64,000 nt of DNA from Actinoplanes solisilvae (lineage in GTDB: Bacteria; Actinomycetota; Actinomycetes; Mycobacteriales; Micromonosporaceae). The translations under genes and the position numbers were made by a program. The notes under the pieces are model-generated. The model searched no databases. It worked only from the letters and a program-made list of their open reading frames with translations, and was not told the DNA's origin. The stretch spans positions 124,001 to 188,000 of the forward strand of contig NZ_RJAC01000003.1 of assembly GCF_003999975.1 (NCBI RefSeq), written 5' to 3'. The first letter of the stretch is position 1, and each line of letters opens with the position of its first letter. Positions 50,140 through 58,496 of this stretch are shown one piece after another.

Positions 50140-50169
50140 TTGCATACGGTATCCAGATCGCAGTATGGT
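50140..50169 (+). promoter_or_regulatory. Promoter and operator of the formate dehydrogenase operon
   Basis: TTGCAT (-35, 50140-50145), 18 bp and TATGGT (-10, 50164-50169). The operator core ATACGGTAT (50144-50152) overlaps the -35 box, as expected for repression. The same core occurs at 58464 and 63093 upstream of the other pathway genes. Confidence 0.6.
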
Positions 50170-50210
50170 GGATCCGCGGTCGATCGGTGTCGATTGGAGG
50201 CGGGGACGTC

Positions 50211-50687
50211 GTGGTCAGTCCTGGCAGTTCGGTGACGGATCGGGTGCGTGCGCTGGTCGCGGCGCATCGTGGGGATCGAGGGGCACTGCTCCCGATCCTG
50301 CATCGCATTCAGGCCGAGTTCGGCTACGTCGACTCCGACGTCGTGCCGGTGCTCGCGGCCGAGCTCAACATCTCCCGCGCCGACGTGCACGGCGTGATCA
50401 CCTTCTACACCGATTTCCGCTCCGAACCCGCCGGCCGGACCGTGCTGAAGCTCTGCCGGGCCGAGGCCTGCCAGTCGGTCGGCGCGGAACAACTGGTCGC
50501 GCACGCCGAACAGGTTCTCGGCATCAAGTGCGGCCAGACCACCCCGGACGGTTCGGTGACGCTGGAGCAGGTGTTCTGCCTGGGTAACTGCGCGCTCGGC
50601 CCAGCCGGTCAGGTCAACGACAGGGTGCGGGGACGGCTCAGCCCGGCCCGGCTCGACGCCCTGCTGACAGAAACGGTGAACCGGTGA
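50211..50687 (+). CDS. fdsG: NAD-dependent formate dehydrogenase gamma subunit (NuoE-like)
   Basis: 158 residues from GTG 50211, with GGAGG and GGGGA upstream. Thioredoxin-like [2Fe-2S] protein: helical N-terminus (LLPILHRIQAEFGYVDSDVVPVLAAELNISRADVHGVITFYTDF) and cluster ligands CRAEACQSVG and CLGNCALGP. In FdsABG-type enzymes it helps pass electrons to the flavin subunit. First gene of a six-gene operon; its stop overlaps the next GTG start. Confidence 0.9.
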   Translation: MVSPGSSVTDRVRALVAAHRGDRGALLPILHRIQAEFGYVDSDVVPVLAAELNISRADVHGVITFYTDFRSEPAGRTVLKLCRAEACQSVGAEQLVAHAEQVLGIKCGQTTPDGSVTLEQVFCLGNCALGPAGQVNDRVRGRLSPARLDALLTETVNR

Positions 50688-52225
50688 CGACGATCTACGT
50701 ACCCCGGGATTCGGCCGCACTGTCCCTCGGCGCCGACGAGGTCGCCGCCAAGCTGCGACAGGCAGCGGGGGACCGCCCGATCCAGATCATCCGCAACGGC
50801 TCGCACGGCATGCTCTGGCTGGAACCACTGGTCGAGGTGGTCACCGAGCGCGGACGGATCGGCTACGGCCCGGTCGAGCCGGAGGCGGTCGACGACCTGG
50901 TCGCAGCCGGCCTGTTCGACGGCGCCGACCACGAGCTGTGCCAGGGCGTGGTGGCCGACCTGCCGTGGCTGAAAGACCAGACCAGGCTCTGTTTCGCCCG
51001 CGTGGGCGTCACCGACCCGCTCGACCCCGACGACTACGTGGCCCACGGCGGCCTGGCCGGCCTGCGGAAAGCGCTCGAGAAAACCCCGGAAGAGGTCGTC
51101 GCCGAGGTCACCGATTCGGGCCTGCGGGGCCGCGGCGGCGCCGGTTTCCCGGCCGGCATCAAGTGGAAGACCGTGGCCGGCACACCCGGCCCCCTCAAGT
51201 TCATCTGCTGCAACGCCGACGAGGGCGACAGCGGCACGTTCGCCGACCGCATGCTGATGGAGGGCGACCCGTTCACCCTCATCGAGGGCATGGCGATCGC
51301 CGCCTACGCCGTCGGAGCGTCCGAGGGCTACATCTACATCCGCTCGGAATATCCCGACGCCGTCCGTACGATGCGCGAGGCCATTGCCGTGGCCCGTGAC
51401 CAGGGTTGGATCGGCGAGAAGGCCGGGCACCGGTTCGACCTGCACGTGCGGGTCGGCGCGGGGGCGTACATCTGCGGTGAGGAAACCGCGATGCTGGAAA
51501 GCCTCGAAGGCAAGCGGGGCATGGTGCGCGCGAAGCCGCCCATCCCGGCGATCACCGGCCTGTTCGGCAAGCCGACCGTGGTGAACAACGTGCTGACGCT
51601 GGCCTCGGTGCCCGCGATCCTGGCCGGCGGCGCGGCGGCCTATCAGGAACTGGGCGTCGAGCGGTCGCGCGGCACCCAGGTGTTCCAGTTGGCCGGCAAC
51701 GTCGCGCGCGGCGGCATCTTCGAGACGGCCTTCGGCATGACCCTTGAAAAGCTCATTCACACGTACGGTGGGGGAACGCGCACCGGTCGCCCGGTGCGCG
51801 CGGTGCAGGTCGGCGGCCCGCTCGGCGCCTATCTGCCGGCCGACGGCCTCGACCTGCCGATGGAGTACGAGGCGTTCGCCGCCGCCGGGGCGATGCTCGG
51901 GCACGGCGGCGTCGTGGTCTTCGACGACACCGTCGACATGGGCGCGATGGCCCGGTTCGCGATGGAGTTCTGCGCCGAGGAGTCGTGCGGCAAGTGCACA
52001 CCCTGCCGGGTCGGCGCCGTGCGCGGCGTCGAGGTGATCGACAAGATCCGCGCGGGCCAGGACCCGGACGACAACCTCGCCCTGCTGGGCGATCTGTGCG
52101 AACTGATGACCGAAGGGTCGCTGTGCGCGATGGGCGGCTTGACGCCGATGCCCGTACGAAGCGCCCTGTTGCACTTCGCCGACGACTTCGGCCCCGGAAG
52201 CCCGAATGGAGGAGGCCACCGATGA
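50684..52225 (+). CDS. fdsB: NAD-dependent formate dehydrogenase beta subunit (NuoF-like, FMN/NADH)
   Basis: 513 residues from GTG 50684. N-terminal thioredoxin-like part, then NuoF core: RGRGGAGFPAGIKWKTV (NADH/FMN loop), CNADEGDSGTFADRMLMEGDPF, GAGAYICGEETAMLESLEGKRGMVRAKPP, and [4Fe-4S] ligands ESCGKCTPCRVG with a distal Cys. It transfers electrons from formate oxidation to NAD+. Start and stop overlap neighbours. Confidence 0.93.
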   Translation: MTTIYVPRDSAALSLGADEVAAKLRQAAGDRPIQIIRNGSHGMLWLEPLVEVVTERGRIGYGPVEPEAVDDLVAAGLFDGADHELCQGVVADLPWLKDQTRLCFARVGVTDPLDPDDYVAHGGLAGLRKALEKTPEEVVAEVTDSGLRGRGGAGFPAGIKWKTVAGTPGPLKFICCNADEGDSGTFADRMLMEGDPFTLIEGMAIAAYAVGASEGYIYIRSEYPDAVRTMREAIAVARDQGWIGEKAGHRFDLHVRVGAGAYICGEETAMLESLEGKRGMVRAKPPIPAITGLFGKPTVVNNVLTLASVPAILAGGAAAYQELGVERSRGTQVFQLAGNVARGGIFETAFGMTLEKLIHTYGGGTRTGRPVRAVQVGGPLGAYLPADGLDLPMEYEAFAAAGAMLGHGGVVVFDDTVDMGAMARFAMEFCAEESCGKCTPCRVGAVRGVEVIDKIRAGQDPDDNLALLGDLCELMTEGSLCAMGGLTPMPVRSALLHFADDFGPGSPNGGGHR

Positions 52226-55023
52226 GCCTGCTGAAGGAACCCGACCTCGGAACCCCCGCCAAGCCCGGCCCGGCAACAGTGTCGCTCGAGGTGGACGGCC
52301 TGCCGGTGACCGTGCCCGAAGGCACCTCGGTCATGCGGGCCGCGGCGTTGAGCGGCATCGATGTCCCGAAACTCTGCGCCACCGACAGCCTCGAGGCGTT
52401 CGGCTCGTGCCGGCTCTGCCTCGTCGAGATCGACGGCCGCCGAGGAACCCCGGCCTCCTGTACGACCCCCGTCGCCGAGGGCATGCGCGTGAGCACCCAG
52501 ACGCCGAAGCTCGAGAAGCTGCGGCAGGGCGTCATGGAGTTGTACATCAGCGACCACCCGCTGGACTGCCTGACCTGTTCGGCGAACGGCGACTGCGAGC
52601 TGCAGGACATGTCCGGCGCGGTCGGCCTGCGGCAGGTCCGCTACGGCTACGACGGCGCCAACCACCTCGACGAGAAGACCGACACCAGCAACCCGTACTT
52701 CGACTTCGACGCGTCCAAGTGCATCTCGTGCTCCCGCTGTGTGCGGGCTTGCGGCGAGGTGCAGGGGACGTTCGCGCTGACCATCGAGGGCCGCGGCTTC
52801 GAGTCGAAGGTCTCGGCCGGCGGTACGGACTTCATGAGCTCGGAGTGCGTCTCGTGCGGCGCCTGCGTGCAGGCCTGCCCGACGGCGACGTTGCAGGAGA
52901 AGTCGGTGATCCAGCTCGGGATGCCGAGCCGCAGCGTGATCACGACCTGCGCGTACTGCGGGGTCGGCTGCTCGTTCAAGGCCGAGCTGCGCGGGAACGA
53001 ACTGGTCCGCATGGTGCCCTACAAGGACGGCGGCGCCAACGAGGGCCACTCCTGCGTGAAGGGCCGCTTCGCTTTCGGGTACGCCTCCCATCCCGACCGG
53101 GTCCTCACGCCGATGGTTCGCGAGAGCATCACCGACGAGTGGCAGCCGGTCGACTGGGACACCGCCATCCTGTTCACGGCGGCGAAACTGCGCGACATCC
53201 AGTCCCGGCACGGCGTCGGCGCGATCGGTGGCATCACCTCTTCCCGCACCACCAACGAAGAGGTGTACGTCGTACAGAAGATGATTCGAGCGGCGTTCGG
53301 CAACAACAACGTCGACACGTGCGCGCGGGTCTGCCACTCGCCGACCGGATACGGCCTGAAGCAGACCTTCGGCACCTCGGCCGGCACGCAGGACTTCCGT
53401 TCGGTTGCCAAGTCTGACGTGATCATGGTGATCGGCGCGAACCCGACCGACGGGCACCCGGTGTTCGCGTCCCGCATGAAGCGACGTCTTCGCGAGGGCG
53501 CCAAGCTGATCGTGATCGACCCGCGCCGCATCGACCTGGTCCGTTCGCCGCACATCGAGGCGCAGCACCACCTGCAGCTCGCCCCGGGCACCAACGTGGC
53601 CATCGTGAACGCGATGGCCCACGTCGTGCTGACCGAGGGGCTGGTCGACCGGTCGTTCGTCGACGAACGCTGCGAGGACTTCGACGACTGGGCCGCGTTC
53701 ATCGCCCGGCCCGAGAACAGCCCGGAGGCGGTCGAGGAGCTCACCGGCGTGCCGGCCGAGGAGGTGCGGCAGGCGGCGCGGCTGTTCGCCACGGGTGGCA
53801 ACGGCGCGATCTACTACGGTCTCGGCGTCACCGAGCACAGTCAGGGCTCGACCATGGTCATGGGCATGGCGAACCTGGCCATGGCGACCGGCAACATCGG
53901 CCGCGAGGGTGTCGGGGTCAACCCGCTGCGTGGGCAGAACAACGTGCAGGGCTCCTGCGACATGGGTTCGTTCCCGCACGAGCTGCCCGGCTACCGGCAC
54001 GTCTCCGACGACGTCGTACGCGGAGTGTTCGAGAACATGTGGGGCAGCACCCTGCAGGCCGAACCCGGTCTGCGCATCCCGAACATGTTCGACGCCGCGA
54101 TCGAGGGCAGTTTCCGCGCGCTCTACGTTCAGGGCGAGGACATCGCGCAGTCCGACCCGAACATCAAACACGTGCACGCCGCCCTCAAGGCGCTCGAGCT
54201 GGTCGTCGTACAGGATCTGTTCCTGAACGAGACGGCCAAGTTCGCGCACGTGTTCCTGCCCGGCACGTCGTTCCTCGAGAAGGACGGCACGTTCACCAAC
54301 GCCGAGCGCCGCATCAACCGCGTACGCCCCGTGATGGCGCCCAGGACCGGCAAGCACGAGTGGCAGATCGTCGCCGAGATCGCGCAGGCCATGGGCTACC
54401 CCATGCAGTACGGCCACCCGAGCGAGATCATGGACGAGATCGCCGCCCTCACCCCGACGTTCGCCGGGGTCTCGTTCGCCACGCTCGACAAGCTGGGCAG
54501 CGTGCAGTGGCCGTGCAACGAGAACGCCCCCGAGGGCACGCCGATCATGCACATGGACGGCTTCGTGCGCGGCCGGGGCCGGTTCGTGCAGACCCCGTTC
54601 GTGCCGACCCGCGAGCGCAGCACCCGTAAGTATCCGCTGATCCTGACCACCGGGCGCATCCTCAGCCAGTACAACGTCGGCGCCCAGACCAGGCGTACGG
54701 CGAATGTGGCCTGGCACCCGGAGGACGTGCTCGAGATCCACCCGCACGACGCGGAGGTGCGGGGCATCAACGACGGGGACGAGGTCGTGCTGACCAGCCG
54801 CGTCGGCGAGACCTCGCTGCGCGCGGTGCTGGCCGACCGCATGCCGGTGGGCGTCGTCTACACCACCTTCCACCACCCGGTGACCGGCGCGAACGTCGTC
54901 ACCACGGAGAACTCCGACTGGGCGACCAACTGCCCGGAGTACAAGGTCACCGCCGTCCAGGTGGGCCTGCGGACCGCGCCGAAACCGGTCGAGGAGTTGC
55001 AGACGGCGATGGCGGCCGAGTGA
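52222..55023 (+). CDS. fdsA: NAD-dependent formate dehydrogenase alpha subunit (molybdenum)
   Basis: 933 residues from ATG 52222 (overlapping the fdsB stop). Order: plant-type [2Fe-2S] domain with CRLCLVEIDGRRGTPASC; His-Cys3 cluster (HPLDCLTCSANGDCELQ); two ferredoxin clusters (CISCSRCVRACGEV, CVSCGACVQACPT); Mo-bisPGD domain with CAYCGVGCSF; active site DTCARVCHSPTGYG where C371 replaces selenocysteine as Mo ligand; and the C-terminal cofactor-binding domain. It oxidises formate to CO2. It is a cytoplasmic enzyme without Tat signal. Confidence 0.95.
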   Translation: MSLLKEPDLGTPAKPGPATVSLEVDGLPVTVPEGTSVMRAAALSGIDVPKLCATDSLEAFGSCRLCLVEIDGRRGTPASCTTPVAEGMRVSTQTPKLEKLRQGVMELYISDHPLDCLTCSANGDCELQDMSGAVGLRQVRYGYDGANHLDEKTDTSNPYFDFDASKCISCSRCVRACGEVQGTFALTIEGRGFESKVSAGGTDFMSSECVSCGACVQACPTATLQEKSVIQLGMPSRSVITTCAYCGVGCSFKAELRGNELVRMVPYKDGGANEGHSCVKGRFAFGYASHPDRVLTPMVRESITDEWQPVDWDTAILFTAAKLRDIQSRHGVGAIGGITSSRTTNEEVYVVQKMIRAAFGNNNVDTCARVCHSPTGYGLKQTFGTSAGTQDFRSVAKSDVIMVIGANPTDGHPVFASRMKRRLREGAKLIVIDPRRIDLVRSPHIEAQHHLQLAPGTNVAIVNAMAHVVLTEGLVDRSFVDERCEDFDDWAAFIARPENSPEAVEELTGVPAEEVRQAARLFATGGNGAIYYGLGVTEHSQGSTMVMGMANLAMATGNIGREGVGVNPLRGQNNVQGSCDMGSFPHELPGYRHVSDDVVRGVFENMWGSTLQAEPGLRIPNMFDAAIEGSFRALYVQGEDIAQSDPNIKHVHAALKALELVVVQDLFLNETAKFAHVFLPGTSFLEKDGTFTNAERRINRVRPVMAPRTGKHEWQIVAEIAQAMGYPMQYGHPSEIMDEIAALTPTFAGVSFATLDKLGSVQWPCNENAPEGTPIMHMDGFVRGRGRFVQTPFVPTRERSTRKYPLILTTGRILSQYNVGAQTRRTANVAWHPEDVLEIHPHDAEVRGINDGDEVVLTSRVGETSLRAVLADRMPVGVVYTTFHHPVTGANVVTTENSDWATNCPEYKVTAVQVGLRTAPKPVEELQTAMAAE

Positions 55024-55229
55024 TGTCCCCGCAGATCCGCATGATCAACGACATCGCCGTCCAGTTCCAGCACCAGGCGCCGGACGCCGCGGCGGCCGCC
55101 ATCGCCGAGCACATCCGGGCGTTCTGGGATCCACGGATGCGCGCCGAGCTGATGCGGCGGGTCGATTCCGAACCCGAGATGCTCGACCCGATCGCCCTGG
55201 CCGCCGCCCGGCTGCTGACGACAGGATAG
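55023..55229 (+). CDS. fdsD: Formate dehydrogenase delta subunit (FdsD-like)
   Basis: 68 residues from ATG 55023; GTG 55020 overlapping the fdsA stop is equally possible. IRMINDIAVQFQHQAPDAAAAAIAEHIRAFWDPRMRAELM is the FdsD pattern (helix, then FWDPRM). FdsD is needed for full activity or assembly of FdsABG enzymes. Ends 8 bp before the isomerase gene. Confidence 0.88.
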   Translation: MSPQIRMINDIAVQFQHQAPDAAAAAIAEHIRAFWDPRMRAELMRRVDSEPEMLDPIALAAARLLTTG

Positions 55230-55237
55230 GAGCGCCC

Positions 55238-56050
55238 GTGCCCCGTTTCGACGTCAACTGCTCGATCCTCTTCACCGAGCTACCCCTGCTGGAACGGCCC
55301 GCCGCGGCGAAAGCGGCCGGCTTCGACGCGGTCGAGTTCTGGTGGCCGTTCGCCTCGGCCGTGCCGCCGGTCTCCGAGATGGCGGCGTTCATCAAGGCCA
55401 TCCGCGACGCCGGCGTTCAACTGGTCGGCCTCAACTTCTTCGCCGGGGACATGGCCGGCGGCGACCGGGGCGTGGTGTCGTGGCCGGCCCGCTCGGCCGA
55501 GTTCCGTGACAGCGTCGAGCTGGCCGCCGAGATCGGTTACGCCACCGGATGCCGGTCGTTCAACGCCCTGTACGGCAACCGGATCGCCTACCTCGACCGG
55601 GAGGTGCAGGCCGAGACGGCCGTGGCGAACCTGGCCTTCGCGGCGGCCGCGGTGTCCCGGATCGGCGGCACCGTGCTGGTCGAGCCGGTGAGCGGGCCGC
55701 ACCCCTACCAGTTGCGCACCGCCGCCGACGTCGTCTCGGTGCTCGACCGGGTGCGGACCGAACGCGGCGTCGACAACCTGGCGTTCCTCGCCGACCTCTA
55801 CCACCTGACCGTGAACGGCGACGACGTGTCCAAGGTGCTGAAGGAGCACGCCGACCTGATCGGGCACGTGCAGATCGCCGACGCCCCGGGGCGGCACGAG
55901 CCGGGCAGCGGCGACATCGATCTCGACGCTCTCCTGAACCAGCTCGACCAGGCCGGGTACGACGGCTGGGTCGGCCTCGAGTACATCCCGAGCGGGGCGA
56001 GCGCGCTCAGTTTCGATTGGTTGCCCCGCGAGTGGCGAAAGGGAAGCTGA
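55238..56050 (+). CDS. hyi: Hydroxypyruvate isomerase
   Basis: 270 residues from GTG 55238, AGGAG 6 nt upstream. TIM-barrel of the Hyi/xylose-isomerase-like family: PRFDVNCSILFTELPLLERPAAAKAAGFDAVEFWWPF, GLNFFAGDMAGGDRGV, VLVEPVSGPHPYQL, FLADLYHLTVNGDDVSKVL, IGHVQIADAPGRHEPGSGDID. It interconverts hydroxypyruvate and tartronate semialdehyde in glyoxylate use. Operon with fds genes and the reductase. Confidence 0.9.
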   Translation: MPRFDVNCSILFTELPLLERPAAAKAAGFDAVEFWWPFASAVPPVSEMAAFIKAIRDAGVQLVGLNFFAGDMAGGDRGVVSWPARSAEFRDSVELAAEIGYATGCRSFNALYGNRIAYLDREVQAETAVANLAFAAAAVSRIGGTVLVEPVSGPHPYQLRTAADVVSVLDRVRTERGVDNLAFLADLYHLTVNGDDVSKVLKEHADLIGHVQIADAPGRHEPGSGDIDLDALLNQLDQAGYDGWVGLEYIPSGASALSFDWLPREWRKGS

Positions 56051-56051
56051 C

Positions 56052-56936
56052 ATGACAACCGTGGGGTTCATCGGTCTCGGCATCATGGGCGGTCCGATGG
56101 CCGTCAACCTGGTCAAGGCCGGCTACGACGTCCTCGGTTACGACGTCACCCCGGCCCGCACCGAGCTGCTGGTCGAGGCCGGTGGCCGGGCCGCCGTCGG
56201 CATCGCCGAGGCGGTGCAGAAGGCCGACGTCGTCGTCACGATGGTCCGCGATTCGGCCGACGTCGAGGCGGTCGCCCTCGGCGATCACGGCATCCTGGCC
56301 AACTCCCGGCCCGGCCAGCTCTACATCGACACCAGCAGCATCTCGCCCACGACCTCCCGCGACGTCGCCGAGGCGGCAAAGCCCTTGGGCGTACGGGTCC
56401 TCGACGCGCCGGTCAGCGGCGGCGAACCCGGCGCGATCGAGGGCAATCTGTCCATCATGGTAGGTGGCGAAGCGGACGACTTCGAGGCGGCGCGGCCGGT
56501 TCTCGAGGTGGTCGGCGCGACCGTGGTGCACGTCGGCCCGCACGGCGCCGGGCAGACGGTGAAGGCGGCCAACCAACTGATCGTGGCCGGCACCATCGAG
56601 CTCGTCGCCGAGGCGATCGTCTTCCTCGAGGCGTACGGGGTGGACACCGAGGCGGCGATCCGGGTGCTGGCCGGTGGTCTGGCCGGCAACCGGATCCTGG
56701 ACCGCAAGGCGGCCGGGATGCTGGCCCGCCGCTTCGAGCCCGGCTTCCGGATCGACCTGCACCACAAGGACATGGGCATCGTCACCTCGGCGGCCCGGGA
56801 AGCCGGGGTCGTCATCCCGCTGGGGTCGGCGGTCGCGCAGCTGATCGCCTCGCTGAAGGCGCAGGGCGACGGCGGCCTCGACCACAGCGCCCTGCTGAAG
56901 CTGGTCGAGCAGCTCTCGGGCCGCGTCTCACGATGA
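56052..56936 (+). CDS. glxR: 2-hydroxy-3-oxopropionate (tartronate semialdehyde) reductase
   Basis: 294 residues from ATG 56052, directly after hyi. Rossmann start VGFIGLGIMGGPMAVNLVKAGYDVLGYDV, substrate loop DAPVSGGEPGAIEGNLSIMVGG, catalytic K171 in TVKAANQLIVAG, C-terminal HHKDMGIV. It reduces tartronate semialdehyde to glycerate with NAD(P)H. With hyi it closes the glyoxylate-to-glycerate route; glyoxylate carboligase is not in the window. Last gene of the fds operon; its end overlaps convergent moeA by 9 bp. Confidence 0.92.
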   Translation: MTTVGFIGLGIMGGPMAVNLVKAGYDVLGYDVTPARTELLVEAGGRAAVGIAEAVQKADVVVTMVRDSADVEAVALGDHGILANSRPGQLYIDTSSISPTTSRDVAEAAKPLGVRVLDAPVSGGEPGAIEGNLSIMVGGEADDFEAARPVLEVVGATVVHVGPHGAGQTVKAANQLIVAGTIELVAEAIVFLEAYGVDTEAAIRVLAGGLAGNRILDRKAAGMLARRFEPGFRIDLHHKDMGIVTSAAREAGVVIPLGSAVAQLIASLKAQGDGGLDHSALLKLVEQLSGRVSR

Positions 56937-58163
56937 AGTAGGAACACGCACGGGCCGGCGGCCCGCCTCGATCACCGGGGGCGGGGCGCCCGCCGGCGCG
57001 ACGGGAACCTGCACGGGCGCTTCGACGGCGGGCAACGGGAGCAGTTCGACCTCGCCGCCGTGCCAGCGCGGCGGCACGACCGCGAGCGCTTCCGCCCCGG
57101 CGGCGCCCCAGAGCGAACCCGGCCGGTCGTGCCCGACGGTTACGGCCAGGGGTCCGAGCCGGGTCACCGGCACCAGGCGGGTGTCGTGGGCGTGCGGCGT
57201 TACCGGGCCCGCGAGGGTGGCCGTCGCCAGCGGCGGTTCGGTCCGCCCGGCCAGCGCGCCCAGCAGCGGGGAGAGCAGGGTCAGGGCGGCGACCAGCGCC
57301 GCGAACGGGTTGCCGGGCAGGCCGACGACGAACCGGCCGTCCGGCAGCACCGCGAACAGCTGCGGATGACCGGGGCGGCAGGCGACACCCCGGATCGGGA
57401 CACGCGCGTCCACGGTGTCGAGGGCGGCGCGCAGGTGGTCGGCGGCACCGGCCGACGTGGCCCCGCAGACGACCAGGACGTCGGCGTCCGAGCGCCGCAG
57501 GGCGTCGACCAGCGCGGTCGGCCTGTCGGTGACGCGGGTTTCCCACGCCGGCTCGGCGCCCGCGGCCCGGATCAGGCCGGGCAGCATCGGCCCGATGGCG
57601 TCGCGCACCTGACCCGCGGCCGGGATTCCGGAGGTGCGCAGTTCGGCCCCGGTGACCACGACCGCGGCCCGGGGACGGCGGTGCACGGTCAGCGTGTCGT
57701 GGCCCAGACTGGCGGCCAGCCCGAGCACGACCGGGTTGACCACGGTGCCGGCGGCGAGCACCTCCTGGCCGGCCGGGCAGTCCTCACCCCGCCGGCGGAT
57801 GTGCCGGCCGGGAGAGAGGTTGCCGTTCACCATGCCGTCTGTGCGGGTGCATCGCTCGTACGGCAGCACGGCATCGGCGCCGACCGGCACGAGCGCGCCG
57901 GTGCCGATCTCCATCGCGGTCCCTGGCCGCAGCGGCGAGGCCGGAGCCGGGTCGCCGGCCAGGACCCGCCCGACGATCCGCCACGGGCCGGTGCCCGCGA
58001 CGGCGTACCCATCCATGGCGGCGGAGTCATAGGCCGGCAGTGGAGACAGCGCGACCAGCGGTTTCGCCAGGGTGGCGCCGGCCGCTCCGCCGAGCGGCAC
58101 GTCGATCGGGGGGAGCGGGCGGCCCGCCTCACGGGCGAAGCGCCTCGCTTCGTGCCAGTTCAT
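56928..58163 (-). CDS. moeA: Molybdopterin molybdotransferase MoeA
   Basis: 411 residues from ATG 58163, chosen because it overlaps the DUF6457 stop (ATGA); ATG 58175 would add four residues. Features: AYDSAAMDGYAV, PLRPGTAMEIGTGALVPVGADAVLPYE, RRRGEDCPAGQEVLAAGTVV, VCGATSAGAADHLRAALD and VGLPGNPFAALVA. It inserts molybdate into molybdopterin, the cofactor needed by FdsA. Convergent with glxR and divergent from the MFS/fdhD unit. Confidence 0.93.
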   Translation of the reverse strand: MNWHEARRFAREAGRPLPPIDVPLGGAAGATLAKPLVALSPLPAYDSAAMDGYAVAGTGPWRIVGRVLAGDPAPASPLRPGTAMEIGTGALVPVGADAVLPYERCTRTDGMVNGNLSPGRHIRRRGEDCPAGQEVLAAGTVVNPVVLGLAASLGHDTLTVHRRPRAAVVVTGAELRTSGIPAAGQVRDAIGPMLPGLIRAAGAEPAWETRVTDRPTALVDALRRSDADVLVVCGATSAGAADHLRAALDTVDARVPIRGVACRPGHPQLFAVLPDGRFVVGLPGNPFAALVAALTLLSPLLGALAGRTEPPLATATLAGPVTPHAHDTRLVPVTRLGPLAVTVGHDRPGSLWGAAGAEALAVVPPRWHGGEVELLPLPAVEAPVQVPVAPAGAPPPVIEAGRRPVRVPTSS

Positions 58164-58393
58164 CGTGCGGGCCATTCCTGGGCGAGCTTGGTCAACCGCT
58201 CGGCCGCCTCGGCGAGGGTGGCGCCCTGGCCGACGACCACGCCGAGCAGGAAGGTGCCGAGCGGCGCCGCCGGCCGGGTGACCCCGTGCGCGACGTCGCG
58301 GGCGACGTCCAGGATCAGCCGCTGGTCGAGCACCGCCGGATCGAGCCCGAGCTCGTCGATCGCCTTACGGGTCCAGTCGTCCAGCACGCTCAT
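58160..58393 (-). CDS. DUF6457 protein coupled to moeA
   Basis: 77 residues, MSVLDDWTRKAIDELGLDPA then VLDQRLILDVARDVAHGVTRPAAPLGTFLLGVVVGQGA. DUF6457 domains are found alone or attached to molybdenum-cofactor enzymes such as MobA and MoeA in actinobacteria. Its stop overlaps the MoeA start. It likely assists molybdopterin work for the formate dehydrogenase. Confidence 0.8.
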   Translation of the reverse strand: MSVLDDWTRKAIDELGLDPAVLDQRLILDVARDVAHGVTRPAAPLGTFLLGVVVGQGATLAEAAERLTKLAQEWPAR

Positions 58394-58463
58394 CGCTGAG
58401 CCTCCTCGTCATCGCCCGGACCTGGACAGTCAGCCCGCTCCGGGTGGAGAATATGGATTCCAC

Positions 58464-58472
58464 ATACTGTAT
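58464..58472. promoter_or_regulatory. ATACTGTAT operator between moeA unit and MFS/fdhD unit
   Basis: Second copy of the ATACNGTAT core (CATAC-T-GTATA). It is in the 103-bp divergent region, 25 bp before the MFS start and 71 bp before the DUF6457 gene, so it could control both. Confidence 0.6.
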
Positions 58473-58496
58473 ACGATGGTCGGTCGGAGGTGCCAG

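Noticed and set aside
51829..54876. Long minus-strand open frame (about 1015 codons) opposite the formate dehydrogenase genes
   Set aside because: No recognisable domain and repeated His/Arg/Val content; the plus strand carries certain enzyme motifs.
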